Shown here: positions 25,469 through 37,900 of the stretch, piece after piece | How the letters are laid out: every line of letters starts with the position of its first letter | How positions within the stretch are numbered: the first letter of the stretch is position 1 | Assembly: GCF_965638725.1 (NCBI RefSeq) | Contig: NC_134949.1 | Span: 110,466,586 to 110,530,585, forward strand | Direction: 5' to 3' | Source: Aptenodytes patagonicus | Lineage: Eukaryota > Chordata > Aves > Sphenisciformes > Spheniscidae | DNA: 64,000 nucleotides | Notes under the pieces: generated by a model | What the model was told of the DNA's origin: nothing | Seen by the model: only the letters and a program-made list of their open reading frames with translations | The model's database searches: none | Translations under genes and position numbers: made by a program

Positions 25469-26724
25469 TCTCGGTGCCGGGGAAGATTATGGAACGGTTC
25501 ATCTTGAGGGCGCTCACAAGGCGTGTGCGGGATAACCAGGGCATCAGGCCCAGCCAGCACGGGTTCATGAGAGGCAGGTCCTGCTTGACCAACCTGATCT
25601 CCTTCTATGACCAGGTGACCTGCCTAGTGGATGAGGGAAAGGCTGTGGATGTGGTCTACCTAGACTTCAGCAAGGCCTTTGACACTCTTTCCCACAGCAT
25701 TCTCCTAGAGAAGCTGGCGGCTCACGGCTTAGACAGGTGTACTCTGCGCTGGGTCAAAAACTGGCTGGACGGCCGGGCCCAGAGAGTTGTGGAGAATGGA
25801 GTTACATCCAGTTGGCGGCCGGTCACGAGTGGTGTTCCCCAGGGCTCAGTTTTGGGGCCAGTCTTGTTCAATATCTTTATCAATGATCTGGATGAGGGGA
25901 TCGAGTGCACCCTCAGTAAGTTTGCAGACGACACCAAGTTGGGTGGGAGTGTTGATCTGCTCGAGGGTAGGAAGGCTCTACAGAGGGACCTGGACAGGCT
26001 GGATCGATGGGCCCAGGCCAACTGTATGAGGTTCAACAAGGACAAGTGTCGGGTCCTGCACTTGGGCCACAACAACCCCATGCAGCGCTACAGGCTTGGG
26101 GAAGAGTGGCTGGAAAGCTGCCTGGCAGAAAAGGACCTGGGGGTGCTGGTTGACAGCCGGCTGAACATGAGCCGGCAGTGTGCCCAGGCGGCCAAGAAGG
26201 CCAATGGCATCCTGGCCTGTATCAGAACTAGTGTGGCCAGCAGGAGTAGGGAAGTGATCGTGCCCCTGTACTCGGCACTGGTGAGGCCGCACCTCGAATC
26301 CTGTGTTCAGTTTTGGGCCCCTCACTACAAGAAGGACATCGAGGTGCTGGAGCTTGTCCAGAGAAAGGCAACGAGGCTGGTGAGGGGTCTGGAGAACAAG
26401 TCTTCTGAGGAGCGGCTGAGGGAACTGGGGTTGTTTAGCCTGGAGAAGAGGAGGCTGAGGGGAGACCTCATCGCTCTCTACAACTCCCTGAAAGGAGGTT
26501 GTAGCGAGGTGGGTGTCGGTCTCTTCTCCCAAGTAACAAGTGATAGGATGAGAGGAAATGGCCTCAAGTTGTGCCAGGGGAGGTTTAGGTTGGACGTGGG
26601 GAAAAATTTCTTTACTGAAAGAGTGGTGAAACATTGGAACAGGCTGCCCAGGGAAGTGGTGGAGTCCCCATCCCTGGAGGTATTTAAAAGACGTGTAGAT
26701 GAGGCGCTTAGGGACATGGTTTAG
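25459..26724 (+). CDS. CR1 ORF2 reverse-transcriptase fragment, open frame of 421 codons
   Basis: This is the C-terminal half of the CR1 ORF2 polyprotein, which in intact elements combines an AP-type endonuclease with a reverse transcriptase for target-primed reverse transcription. Visible motifs are SVPGK at residues 5-9, HGFMRGRSC at 34-42, motif [10 protein letters not shown] at 67-75 (catalytic Asp 69), [10 protein letters not shown] at 125-134, and the catalytic FADD box at 155-158. After these comes the thumb and C-terminal region to the final [15 protein letters not shown] segment. Full ORF2 proteins of this family are about 900-1000 residues, so more than half is missing, including the endonuclease and the first reverse-transcriptase blocks. 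The first four codons overlap the junction: the ATG, GTA and AAG come from flanking DNA and the element starts at or next to the TTC. The frame is thus an accidental fusion with a host-supplied start. There is no sign of a promoter. Host function is unlikely. Confidence 0.85.
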   Translation: MVKFSVPGKIMERFILRALTRRVRDNQGIRPSQHGFMRGRSCLTNLISFYDQVTCLVDEGKAVDVVYLDFSKAFDTLSHSILLEKLAAHGLDRCTLRWVKNWLDGRAQRVVENGVTSSWRPVTSGVPQGSVLGPVLFNIFINDLDEGIECTLSKFADDTKLGGSVDLLEGRKALQRDLDRLDRWAQANCMRFNKDKCRVLHLGHNNPMQRYRLGEEWLESCLAEKDLGVLVDSRLNMSRQCAQAAKKANGILACIRTSVASRSREVIVPLYSALVRPHLESCVQFWAPHYKKDIEVLELVQRKATRLVRGLENKSSEERLRELGLFSLEKRRLRGDLIALYNSLKGGCSEVGVGLFSQVTSDRMRGNGLKLCQGRFRLDVGKNFFTERVVKHWNRLPREVVESPSLEVFKRRVDEALRDMV

Positions 26725-26812
26725 TGGACATGATGGTGTTAGGTCGATGGTTGGACTCGATGATCTTAGAGGTTTTTTCCAACCTTAATGATTCTATAAT
26801 TCTGTGATTCTA
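25469..26812 (+). mobile_element. CR1 LINE, 5'-truncated, longest copy in the window
   Basis: About 1.34 kb of CR1. It starts within ORF2 at the conserved SVPGK segment just before the catalytic reverse-transcriptase motifs. It covers the rest of ORF2, a 3' UTR of about 85 bases and diverged terminal octamers (ATTCTATA, ATTCTGTG) ending near 26812. The reading frame is fully open, indicating a relatively recent insertion. It is closely related to the copy at 4.56 kb and in the same orientation. The endonuclease domain, ORF1 and the internal promoter are absent, so it cannot move on its own. No clear target-site duplication was found. Confidence 0.95.
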
Positions 26813-27377
26813 AAATTAAAATTTTTCGTTATGTTGCTGGAGGAAAATATAAAAAACCTTCAGGAGCTGGTGAAGATGGACAGGGACGTTCTCTTATGAA
26901 TTTTTGTAATATGGCTGGTCAAAAATGTTCTGTTGAAAGTAATTTCCAGCAGAAAACTGTTTTTTACTAAAAGCCCAAGCTTGCTGTTTTGCTGTCTTTC
27001 AAGCAAAAGATTAGCAATTTAAAAAAAAAAAAAAAAGGACAACATTTTTTTGCCCCTATTCTCTTTGCTTAGCAACATGCAGAGGCACTCAGCTCTTAGT
27101 TGACGAGCCTCTGTCATATGTCAACAATATTTCCTATAGTTTTCTTGTAACTACTGTTTTGCTGAGTTTTAAATTTTTTTGTCCAAACCTAGTTTTTTAT
27201 CAACTCTGGCTGATTACTGCTAAATAAATTGAAGAGGTTTTGTCCCTAGTCCTTAACATGTATTTACAAACCTTCTGATATGGAAAAAGCTTTTGCAAAA
27301 AGGGAAAGAATATTGCTTACCATGTCCATGATGAATAAAATAAGAAGTTGATTAGATTAGATTCCAACACGAAAGAA
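26813..27377. other. AT-rich unique sequence
   Basis: Nothing recognisable apart from a 16-base A run at 27021-27036. Confidence 0.5.
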
Positions 27378-27598
27378 CCTGGATTAGACATTATGAAGAA
27401 CATTTTGATGATAAAGATATTGAAAGCAACAGAATGAATTGCTGGGGAAAACTGTAGCTGCCGTCATGGGACACCTTTATTAACAGGTTCGATAAACATC
27501 AGCCAGGAATGACAAAGATACAATTGACCTTGCCTGAGGCAAGGTGCCAGACGAGACTTCTTGAGGTACTTTACAGACTTACTATTCCATGATTCTAT
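27378..27598 (+). mobile_element. Old, degenerate CR1 3' fragment
   Basis: Words typical of the CR1 3' region occur in the correct order. There is a GGATTAGACATTATGAAGAAC-like segment, then GATAAACATC, then CCTTGCCTGAGGCAAGG, then CTTGAGGTAC and a final ATTCCATGATTCTAT tail. Divergence is much higher than in the two large copies and the frame is broken. It is an ancient insertion of a different CR1 subfamily. Confidence 0.8.
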
Positions 27599-30500
27599 CC
27601 CCGTAGCTGTGTATATGTCATGAGTAGTTTCACAGCTGTCAATGGAACAACTCAGAAATGTTAACCTCTTGTGAAAAACTCTCCATGGTCAGAATATTTA
27701 CATCTGCAGTCTGCTACAATCAAAAAGATGAAAAAGCATATATTTTTTTAGCATTCAGTTTTCTGCTTTTTTGGGTTGTTTACCATCTGTTCTCTAGCAT
27801 AAGTTGCTCAACATATATTTTATAGTATGAAAAGATAAATGTCTCTTACTGGGTATGGGAAAAGGTCAGATTATCTATTCCTTGGAAATTTTCTTTTGCT
27901 TTTTAAAGCTGCATTTTTATATAAAAGTAATACCCAGCAGAAGAAAAATGTAAACAAATGTATTCTCAATCATTAAATACTCTATTTTGAAAATTTTTAA
28001 ATTAAATTCGGAGAGCTTTGAGGTTTCTCAGGATTTCTGTGTTTCAGTTTCCTGTTACTTCTGTAGTCACTAGGGAGCTGAGAAACAAAAACCTGAAAGG
28101 AATCCAAGAGTTATCCAGCATCCCTGAAGCACGGAAAGCAGTTCTTCATCAAGAAGTGCAGAAGCCTGAAAGTTGGTACCTTAACTATCCTAGAGAGCCC
28201 CTACTCCAACTGGGACTGCCATGGGTTTTCAGCTCCAAGTTTTCAGGCCTTGTGACAAGAAACCCTGAGGTCCCTAGTCCTATGACAGCCCACAGAATGG
28301 GGCTGTTCTTGAGATACAACTTAAAGAAAACTTGAAATGTCAGGCTCTGGGACAGGGTTGCTCCAGAGACAGAAGCCCAGGAGTGCATAGAGCCACATAA
28401 CTGTTTGAGTCCACCATTCTTCACTGATCTGGCATGATGAGAGTGGGCTGCTGGAACCACTGCATGCCACTTATCACAAGTTTGTTGAGCTTGCTTTCAT
28501 AATTTTCATAACTTCACATTTTTCAGTGAAAATCTGTTTTTACTTGGAAAACAGCCAAACAGGTTTATATTTAATGTTATTTAAAGCTTTGGATGGAAAT
28601 CTTCTAAAAGTAGTTTGTAAGGAAAAGCAAAGTTGAAAAAAACCCCACAAACCAAAACTGAAATATATTTGCCTACAAAATCAAAGTTATTTCATATACT
28701 AGGTCTGCTTCACAATTCTGCCAATTTTTATGGGCTTGTAGTCACATGTTTCTGGGGGTTTTCAAATTTTGCTTCTCTGTTGCTGTGTGGAAGATCCATG
28801 CCAGCAACACATGAATTGACTAACAAACTGAGTGTATATTGGAAACAGCTACTTTGTCAATACACAGTGTCCTGCCAAATGCAAAAATGTCAAACAAATG
28901 AAAAAAAAACAAAACAAAACAAAACCAGAAAAGAATTATTGTTTAATCTCTTATAGTTAGTGTAGTTTCAGTTGTTCCTTGCAGCAATTCCAGGTAAAAT
29001 GTTTTCAGGCAGAAAATATTCTAATTGACAGCCTTTCTTCAATATTACGTAAATTTTAACCCAATGAAAATTACACAATTAACTTCTAACTATAAACCAT
29101 AAAAGTGATTCACTAAAGAGTAAATTGAATAATTTTGTTTAGTCCTGGTATTTTCTCCATACTTGGATTGTTGTTAGGGTGTTTTCATTGTGTTGTTGAA
29201 TAATAATTATATGACGTATATAAACCGTTTAAATATTTATGATGTGGTGTTTAGCTTAGTTGTTACAATTGCATAAAACACAAGGACCTAGTCCACTGTA
29301 TTTTGGTAAAAATAGAACCCTGCCTACTTTAAGTAATGAAGAAATTTCTTGGATAGGATACTATCTGGAAACCCATTCAGAAATAAAAGGGGAAGGAGAC
29401 AGTGAAAGGTCACAAAGAAAAAGATGAATTGCCCATACTTAAGACAGAGAAAAAGAATCTGAAAATCCTCTATCCAATTGTATTCTGACATTCAATAAAG
29501 TCTGACTTGCAGGTTTATTCTCAGTTCTTGCTTTACAAAAGTAGTTCCTGATTTTTTTTCTTCACTGTATATTCAGAACAGGGCCTTCATTTTCTTCTCT
29601 TCTCCCAGTCTAAAGCTCAATGACTGTAACTGCTAATTTTGACTACCTTGACACATTCCCATTGATTTCTTTATCTGCTTGATCTGTTGTGGTACACCGG
29701 AGACATCAGATTTTAGACTACATATCCTACAAGATCTATTTAATGTTTATGATTCAGGTTTTTTATATGCACCCCAAATTCACATCTGTTTTAACACTGT
29801 TGGGATGATTTTTGAAAAGAGTATGCTCAGTTTGACTTTTAGTGAGCTTATCTGCCTCAAAATCCTTATAGGATGCTTTGCATAATGCAGTCTTTCCGTT
29901 TACCTGTTCTCAGATTACAGCTACTGCTCTCATGTATTGGGCATTCACATGATATTTCTCATTTGTTCTACATCTTGGTGTCCTAGACATAAAGTTTTGT
30001 TTTTCACTTAGATTTTTCAGGTACCATTTTCCTTAATTTCTATTTCTCCTTAGTGCTTTATTCTACTTAACTATTGATTTATCCTCTAATGATTCATTCC
30101 TACGTACCTTCTCAAGGAATGTCTACACTGTAATCTAGTGCTGTAATCCAATATATGATTTTTGACACACTTGTGTGGTTTGCACACACAATATTTTTAT
30201 GTTGGTTTTTTTTTTTTCCTGTGTTTTGATTCTCTGTTTACTTGTACAAACGGGGAAGGAAAGGGGGAGGAAAGGAGTTAAAAGGGTTCTTTAAAAGGCA
30301 CTGAATTTGCAGACAAGTTCATTTGAATTATTCAAGTTTTCCAACACCCTTTTCTACACAAGTGCAATGAGGGTGGACGTGTCCTCCTTTGATGGACAAG
30401 CAAGAGTTCTAGAGACTTTCCACAGAAAGGACCCAACTCACACGTCAGTGCAGAAACAGCAAGGATGTGTTAATGTGGGTACAGGTTTGTTGCTGAGTGC

Positions 30501-30600
30501 TTGCATTTAGGCTTAAAATGCTGAGGGTTGAATGTGATCTATAGATATGTCTTTGGTGTTATCCTAGCAACACTACTATCACTTTCATTCTCAAGCTTAC
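27599..30600. other. AT-rich unique sequence, no recognisable gene
   Basis: A frame at 28018-28335 (105 codons) and its antisense partner show no family resemblance. An AAAAC-type run lies at about 28902-28925. Nothing else is recognised. Confidence 0.5.
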
Positions 30601-31691
30601 TGTGGTCAGTTGACCCTGCCTGGATGCCAGGTGCCAACCAAAGCTGCTCCATCACTCCCCCTCCTCAACTGGACAGGGAAGAGAAAATATAACAAAAGGC
30701 TCGTGGCTCGAGATAAGGACAGGGACAGATCATTCACCAGTTACCATCACGGGCAAAACAGACTCAACTTGGGGGAATTAATTTAATTTATTACCTATCA
30801 AACCAGAGTAGGATAATGAGAAATAAAACCAAATCTTAAACCACCTTCCCCCCACCCCTCCCTTCTTCCTGGGCTCAACTTGACTCCCGATTTCTCTACC
30901 TCCTCTCCCCGAGCAGCACAGGGGAATGGGGAATGGGGGTTGCAGTCAGTTCATCACAACTTGTCTCTGCCGCTCCTTCCTCCTCAGGGGGAGGACTCCT
31001 CACACTCTTCCCCTGCTCCAGTGTGGGGTCTCACCCATGGCAGACAGTCCTCCACGAACTTCTCCAACATGGGTCCTTCCCATGGGCTGCAGTTCTTCAC
31101 AAACTGCTCCAGTGTGGGTCCCTTCCACGGGGTGCAGTCCTTCAGGAACAGACTGCTCCAGCGTGGGTCCCCCACGGGGTCACAAGTCCTGCCAGCAAAC
31201 CTGCTCCAGCACAGGCTTTCCATGGGGTCACAGCCTCCTTCAGGCATCCACCTGCTCCGGTGTAGGGCCCTCCATGGGCTGCAGATGGATATCTGCTCCA
31301 CCGTGGACATCCATGGGCTGCAGGGGGACAGCCTGCTTCACCATGCTCTTCATCACAGGCTACAGGGGAATCTCTGCTGCAGTGCCTGGAGCACCTCCTC
31401 CCCCTCCTTCTTCACTGACCTTGGTGTCTGCAGGGCTGTTTCTCTCACATAGTCGCACTCCTCTCTCTCCTGGCTGCGGTTGCACAGCAGTCTTTTTCTC
31501 CTTCTTAAATATGTTATCCCAGAGGTGTTACCACTGTCGCTGATGGGCTCGGTCTTGGCCAGCGGCAGGTCCATCTTGGAGCCGGCTGACATTGGCTCTG
31601 TCAGACATAGGGGAAGCTTCTAGTATCTTCTCACAGAAGCCACCCCTGTAGCCCCCCCGCTACCAAAACCTTGCCACACAAACCCAATACA
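30601..31691 (-). mobile_element. Avian ERV LTR, copy B (apparently solo, inverted relative to copy A)
   Basis: Reading the minus strand, this 1,091-bp block starts TGTATTGGGTTTG and ends GACCACA. It follows copy A almost throughout: U3-like segment, TATA-like motif (31507-31516), GC-rich body with degenerate repeats, and AATAAA near 30790. It is about 55 bp shorter than copy A, 52 of which are explained by loss of exactly one tandem unit (between the cores at 13784 and 13836 of copy A). The flanks do not give a clean target-site duplication: the 5-base flanks match at only three positions. No internal retroviral genes adjoin it. Its close similarity to copy A suggests both inserted within a similar, fairly recent period. 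Confidence 0.8.
30970..31230 (-). repeat. Degenerate tandem array inside LTR copy B
   Basis: The minus-strand counterpart of the array in copy A. CTGGAGCAG-like cores recur at 45-50 base spacing, with one unit fewer than copy A. Its sense-strand frame (30984-31310, minus strand) is open for 108 codons, and the last 62 residues are the same as those of the matching frame in copy A. Confidence 0.75.
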
Positions 31692-34600
31692 CCTATATTC
31701 ATCATATTCATAGTGGTGTACAAATCCTTGTAATCAGTGAAGAATTAAATTTACTGCTCAAATACTTCAACCTAAACACTTTATTTATTTCAGTGGCAAT
31801 GATATTTTAGTTATGTTTTTTTTCACTGAAGATTCTCATCTCATCAATCCCACCTGAGTGGTCTTTCATTTATGCTGATGTTCTTCTGGCTTGAATCCAT
31901 AGGTGAGTATGGGTCAGGATAAAAGTAAATTTTTCTTGAAATTAGCTTCATTCATTATAGAAATAGACTTTTTCAAATCCTAGAACCCATTTTTTTACTT
32001 TTCTCTAGCTGGCTGATAGACAGGGTGACATGATAGTCCTCTCCCTGCCTTTTTATTTCATTGTTCTAAAGAGTGTTATACAGTGTGGTTAGATCCAAGA
32101 TCAAGTAAATAAACATTTGAATTTAGAAAAGATAAACCAAAGAAAAAGTTTTTTGTAATTCTTTGCTGCAGACTGAAAAGTCTGCAGGAATCCAACAGAG
32201 AGTGATAAATTTGGAAGATATTTACAGCATATCCTTCTTATACCTGTTAAGCGTTCTAATTGTATCATTATTGGGATAAACAATGTGCCATCTCTCTGTG
32301 AACATAGGCAGAGTTTATGAAATATTTATCATTAAAGACATGCTGTACTAATAGCTATAAAATAACCACAGGGATGCATTTTTGGGAATGAGGCTGGTCC
32401 ATCATGGGTTGTCACAGGAGAGAGATACATTGATATTAGTCATTCTGCCAATGTTCACAACTTTGCTCAAGTTATTGATTCTGTGCTGAAGGGGGAAAAA
32501 AGGCTAGTCTATCGGTTTTTCATGATGAAAATCAAACAACATGAAAAAACCCTCTCTTTTTTTTTTTCTTACTAGATCCATGACATACCTTTCTTCACCG
32601 GCACCTTTAATGACAAGAAACTCCAGTATGGTTTGATGGCTATAAACCAAGCTAATTACACAATCTGAGATCTTAGGTTTCTGTAAGTCAATATTCAGAA
32701 CAATTTAGAATATATTTGAACAATGTAGACATAACGATCAAGTTACGATATTAATTCTTTCTAGGTAGGTCCAATATATTAAAATATATTTTCCTCTCTG
32801 TTTGAAAAGTTGGAGCATTCAAATACAATCAAGATACTTTTGTCTATTATCCATCTACACCAAATGAGCAAAGAGGCAGCTTTGTGCTGTGCATACTTTC
32901 TTACGTTTTAATGATGTGAATTCCTTTCTGTCAGACATAAGAAATTCAGAGAAGTGACCTCTCAGCAGCTTCTTTAAGTGGTGCTGAGTAATACATAATT
33001 TATCTGTAAGAATAAGGACTTGCAGACACTCAGCATAGGAGTTTAATAAATAATATGTCTGAATACTTTTACAGTACATTGTCATATCTGCTCTGAATGC
33101 ACAGGCTAATGTTTTATATTGAGTTCTAAATTTGGGAAGTATTATTTTTCCTTCTTTCCATAAAACTTTGGATACTTATTTGTGGGTTAGGTGGTGGTAA
33201 ATTCAATTCCTTCTCTTCATGGAACTGAATGCAGTATAGGATAATATAAGATAACACATGCAAAAACTTCTGTAGATATCTTATGCCAAGTGTCATTCTT
33301 TCACCCACCTCTGAAGAATACTACCTTTATTGTTCTGTGTGTTACTGTTCTGTTTGACTGCACTGGTGAATTTCCTGAGGTTGTTTGTCAGTTTTAGTAC
33401 AAAGTAAATGTTGCTTAGATGCTCCAAATTGATTATGCTCACCCTCAGGCAATTTCACAATAACCTATTGCAGATTAAAATCACAAAATGCTATGTCACC
33501 TCCAGTCCTTATTAAGATAATTGACCCTCCTACTGAATTAATAATCTACAACCTGGTTGCTTAAATAAGCTTGCTACCAAATAGTTCTCCTAAAGTCTAA
33601 ATGGTAACATATTTTGATGAGATAATTGAGCTTGTTTGGGTTTTTATTCAGTTAAACATCCTGGATTGACAAGAGCATATTGCTTAAAATTCATCAGAAA
33701 AATGTGGAAGGCTCCATATTTGCCAGGGATATTTTTCATAATTCCTAAGTTATTTTATTCACTATCTTTCTGCTATTCAAAAGAAAAATTACAGGTGAAA
33801 ATCTAAGCTATTCAAACTCAGTTATCAGTGCATGTATAATTTGACATTATAAATTTATTGGTCTGAAACAAAACTTTTTCTATGATAGTAGGATACCTTC
33901 TTCTATATTTTCTCATAATTAGTATGGGTTTACTTGAATTTTTAAATTAGTAGGAAATTATTTAATAATGAATTAAAATTAAGCTGCTCTTTGATAACTT
34001 GTAATTTCTAATAGAGATGATGACCTTCAGAATGCTTTGGCTTTCTCTCAGTGTGGAGATTCATGCATGTTCCTAGCTAAATGTATGGGAAATAGGCTTA
34101 TTTCGCTTTTATATTGCCTACCCTTTGCTTTCTTCTCAGATGAATGCTGATGAAATTAACAGGCAGAAACATATATGAAAACTCTTTTTCCCTCATTAAC
34201 GCAACGATTTTGCATCTGGTTGTCATTTTCTGTACCCTATTGTTGCCTCCTCATGTTCCCTTTCTACCTACCTCCCTTATTTTTATGTTTTTCCTTGTTC
34301 TAGCATTTCAAGTAAATATATACTTCCTTCAGACATGGCAGACAAATGAGCTGGCTCAAGCAGCTTGTTTGAAAATATGATCCCCTTAGTTTCTTAGCTA
34401 TTTCCTTTTCTCCTAATTAAATAGAGGGGGATTTGCTTTTATTTAAAGCAATGGCAAGCATATGTCCATAGCTGGTTAGTTCATTATAAAGCAAATTGAT
34501 CAAATGGAAGCCTGCTACCATGAGCAAACTCTGGTCAAGTTCTTACTTAAGTGAGGAACCGTAAAGGAGTTCTGTAAGACTAAACATCTGTTGTATTTCA

Positions 34601-34870
34601 CCCCTTAAGTACCACCATGTACTTCACTGTAAGTACACCTGCACTTACATGGTGAGTAAAAAAAGTTCTGTGTATTTTGTACTCAAGGCCTGATTCCACA
34701 TTGCTTGTTTACATAAGTAACCCATGGGGAGTCAGACAGGCTATTAGTATGAGGAAAGTTGTTGAAATTCAAACTTCAGGTTTTAAAGTCTTTATAAGGC
34801 ATACCGGAAGTACTCTATAAAAATGTACAATATCCAAACAGAAAAAGTTGACAAGAAAAATCTTGTACAT
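31692..34870. other. AT-rich unique sequence, no recognisable gene
   Basis: Nothing recognised. Longest frames are under 80 codons. Confidence 0.55.
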
Positions 34871-34947
34871 CATAGAATCATAGAATCATAGAATCACTGA
34901 GGTTGGAAAAGACCTCTAAGGTCATCGAGTCCAACCATTGACCCAAT
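34871..34947 (-). mobile_element. CR1 3'-end fragment (minus strand)
   Basis: The plus strand opens with three CATAGAAT octamers (the complement of the CR1 terminal repeat). These are followed by the complement of the highly conserved CR1 tail (GAGGTTGGAAAAGACCTCTA... GAGTCCAACCATTGACCCAA). Only the last 77 bases of the element were copied. ACATCATAGAA occurs on both sides (34867-34877 and 34953-34963), overlapping the octamers on one side. Confidence 0.92.
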
Positions 34948-37900
34948 CATTGACATCATAGAACTTTCTTCATTCTTGACTGTGTTTTTGCATTACTGAT
35001 GCAGCATCATCATTTCTTTTTAACTCAGAGGATGACTTTTAGATAACTGGGCATATCAGTCAATATTTACTGTCAATTTCATTTCATTGCATCACACCTA
35101 GTACCTAGATCAAAACCCCTGGGTGTTAACATACACATCCGTTATTCTAGAACTACTTAGCAGTCCTGTCAACATACTTTTCTGAACTTCTTTTACAATG
35201 GTACTGTATCTTGGTAACAACTTCTTGCACCAGCCAGCTACACAGAGAAATAGTCAATAAAAAACCAATCAAAATAATATATAAAATATCCTCAAAACGG
35301 ACAAAGACATTGAAAGAGCTAAAATTAATTCTCTCAGCAACCAGCTGCTGAGTGAGTCCAGTATACTAGTAAAAATTCTTTATCCTTCCTGACTTTAAAG
35401 TACTTAACCTTTTTCAGGACTGGTTCTTGAGAACATATTACTTTCTCAAGCTCCACCAGTGGTAATAAATTTAGCTTTCTGTATTTGTTCAAAACAGTAA
35501 CCCAGAAAATAAACAGTGATCATAAGATGCACAGATCAACAGATCTGAAAAATCTCCACAGTTGCCCATATTAATTTCCATATTCACCTAAGTGAATAGT
35601 CATCCCCTCCAACCTTGAAAAAGTCACATATCAAAAAGAGTCATTAAGTTATTAAGTCATAGTTACTGTAGAAAACAGGTCAAAAATTATTGTTGCATTA
35701 TAATCAATAGCAAAGCTTCCCTTTACTTCACTAAAGCCCAAAATTGCCACAATTTGATTGCATTAAATTGGTACTTTTTTTTTCCTGAGGTTGTATTACT
35801 TTCTTTTCCACATCCATATTTCTGATGTAAGTTTTTCACCTTAAGAATAGTTCTATGCCTTTATACAGGATAGAGAACTACAATCTGTGTCACCCGTCAC
35901 CACTTAGGATATTGGAAAGAAAAAACTTTGGTAAAGTAAGCAGGTGGATCTGCCAATCTCCTAGTTAATTCTTAACAAAGAGTTCTAATGATATTTCTTC
36001 CCTGTAAATAAGTTATTTCTCAGAATATTGTAAACACATTCCTACCTTTCAACTTTTACTGAAATGCATTAGGATGTATTTTTAACTTATACATTGCTGT
36101 TTCATTTTACTCACTTTTAAGTTGGCTGTTGACTAATTAAATTCTCCCTGGGCTCAGGAAGTTATTGAGTTTTTGAATAACACTAGTAAGTTCTTTGCCA
36201 TTCTCATTCTCACCAGCCATCAAGGTTCTAGATGTCTCAGGACTGATCCCATTCATGATCAAGTCAAGACTGTCATTCCTTCCATGGAAATGCTTCGTAC
36301 AGATAGAGAATGAGAAATTCCACAAGGTTAAAAAAAAAAAAAAAAGGGCAGCAGAAATAATGTATTTATTCCAGTCTCTGTCACTTTTTATCTGTTTTCC
36401 TCAGGGTCCCTCTTTTTAATATGTATCCACAGAGCCTGCAACCTAAAAAGTTACAAGGTTATGCTGCAAGGCAAAATAAAATGCTTGAGAGGTAACTATT
36501 ATTGTGCTTATTTTGCATATAGATAAACAAAAGCTAAACCTATTTAGTGACTTACCTGAGATGTGCTATAGTGGGACCGCTTCTTCACCAGAATGAGAGA
36601 GCTGAGGTGCAGATCCATGGTGTGCTTACTTTATTACAGCTATAAGCTCCTACCAACTGAAGTACCTTCAGTCCTTCTGATCCTACCCATGGATCCACAA
36701 GCCACACATACTCTGGCCATAGCCATTTTCCTTGCATTAGACCAGCAATCATATTACTGTGGGATAAACCAGTTTTAACACTCTGATCAGACAGAATATT
36801 AATCAATGAGAGTGAATAAATGTATATATAATGATATATATAACAGCTAGAAGGAGTTAAGGATATAGCTTTACTCCATCACAGATTGATCCAAAGATTA
36901 AGCAAGCCATGCCTTGCACAGTATATGACTGGGAGATTTTCAAGATAAAATGTGAATTGTTCACTAAGGTTCCTCATGGGCAAAAATAAGCATGGGTCAA
37001 TGGCAGTCTTTATAAAAAAGGCTGGTATCCCATTTCTCTGAATGATGTAAACTAAGTTGACAAACCTTTGTCTGTCTACTCTTTGTCTGGCATAGAGTCC
37101 TGTTTATTCCATAGTTATTGCTGGCTGAGAGGTGTCTGCTGGATTGTGTTTTTTAACACCCTGTGATAGAAACTCTTTTGTGAACTGACCTAGCTGATAC
37201 TGTTTAGACTATGCCTAACAGAATGCAGCTCAGCTTTTTGAGTGGCCTATAGGTTTTGATGTGAAGCTCTGAGACTGATTTTCTGAGTGTCAGGGGACTT
37301 GTGGAGGGTGTTCTTAGAAGCACTCCATCTTCTTCATATTGAACTGCACCTTTTTAGAGTTTGCTTCATTTTGAAGTTATGGTATGATTCACATACCAAG
37401 TTATTTTCTTCTTGTGTCATTTTCATTGTTTCCAGTTAGATAACAAAAGAAAAATGGCTGTTGTTGGAGTAGTGTTAACACTTCTTAACTGCAGGACAGT
37501 AAATACTGGCAATTCTTTCTCTTACTCAGCAGGCAAGATATTTCCCAGTAATGTCTAATTAGAACACCACTTACAAGCAACACTGACTAGATAGGATATT
37601 AAATATCCATTTAAAGAAAATACATGTCTCTGAAACAGGATACCACTTGCTAACTGTTGGTCACTAGATCCACATTCTAATACAATGAACTGGTGTATAT
37701 TATAAGAAAACGTGTATGCATATTTTATTATCAGTTATGAGAAAGGAGATCTACTCTATAAATTAACAAATCTAGGTCCTGCATTTGAATATTCTCTGAG
37801 ATAAGGTATGGCTCAATAATGTTGAATTTACCTGACAGGTAATGCTTTAATTACACTGGTACTGCTTCAATAATGAATTATACCTGTAGTATTTCAACTT

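Noticed and set aside
25978..26634. 218-codon minus-strand frame over the second CR1 copy
   Set aside because: Antisense shadow of the reverse-transcriptase frame, for the same reason.
36547..36600. Minus-strand donor CTCAG|GTAAGTCAC with a possible 46-base exon
   Set aside because: The upstream acceptor is weak and the enclosed sequence has a stop in the best frame; likely a chance motif.
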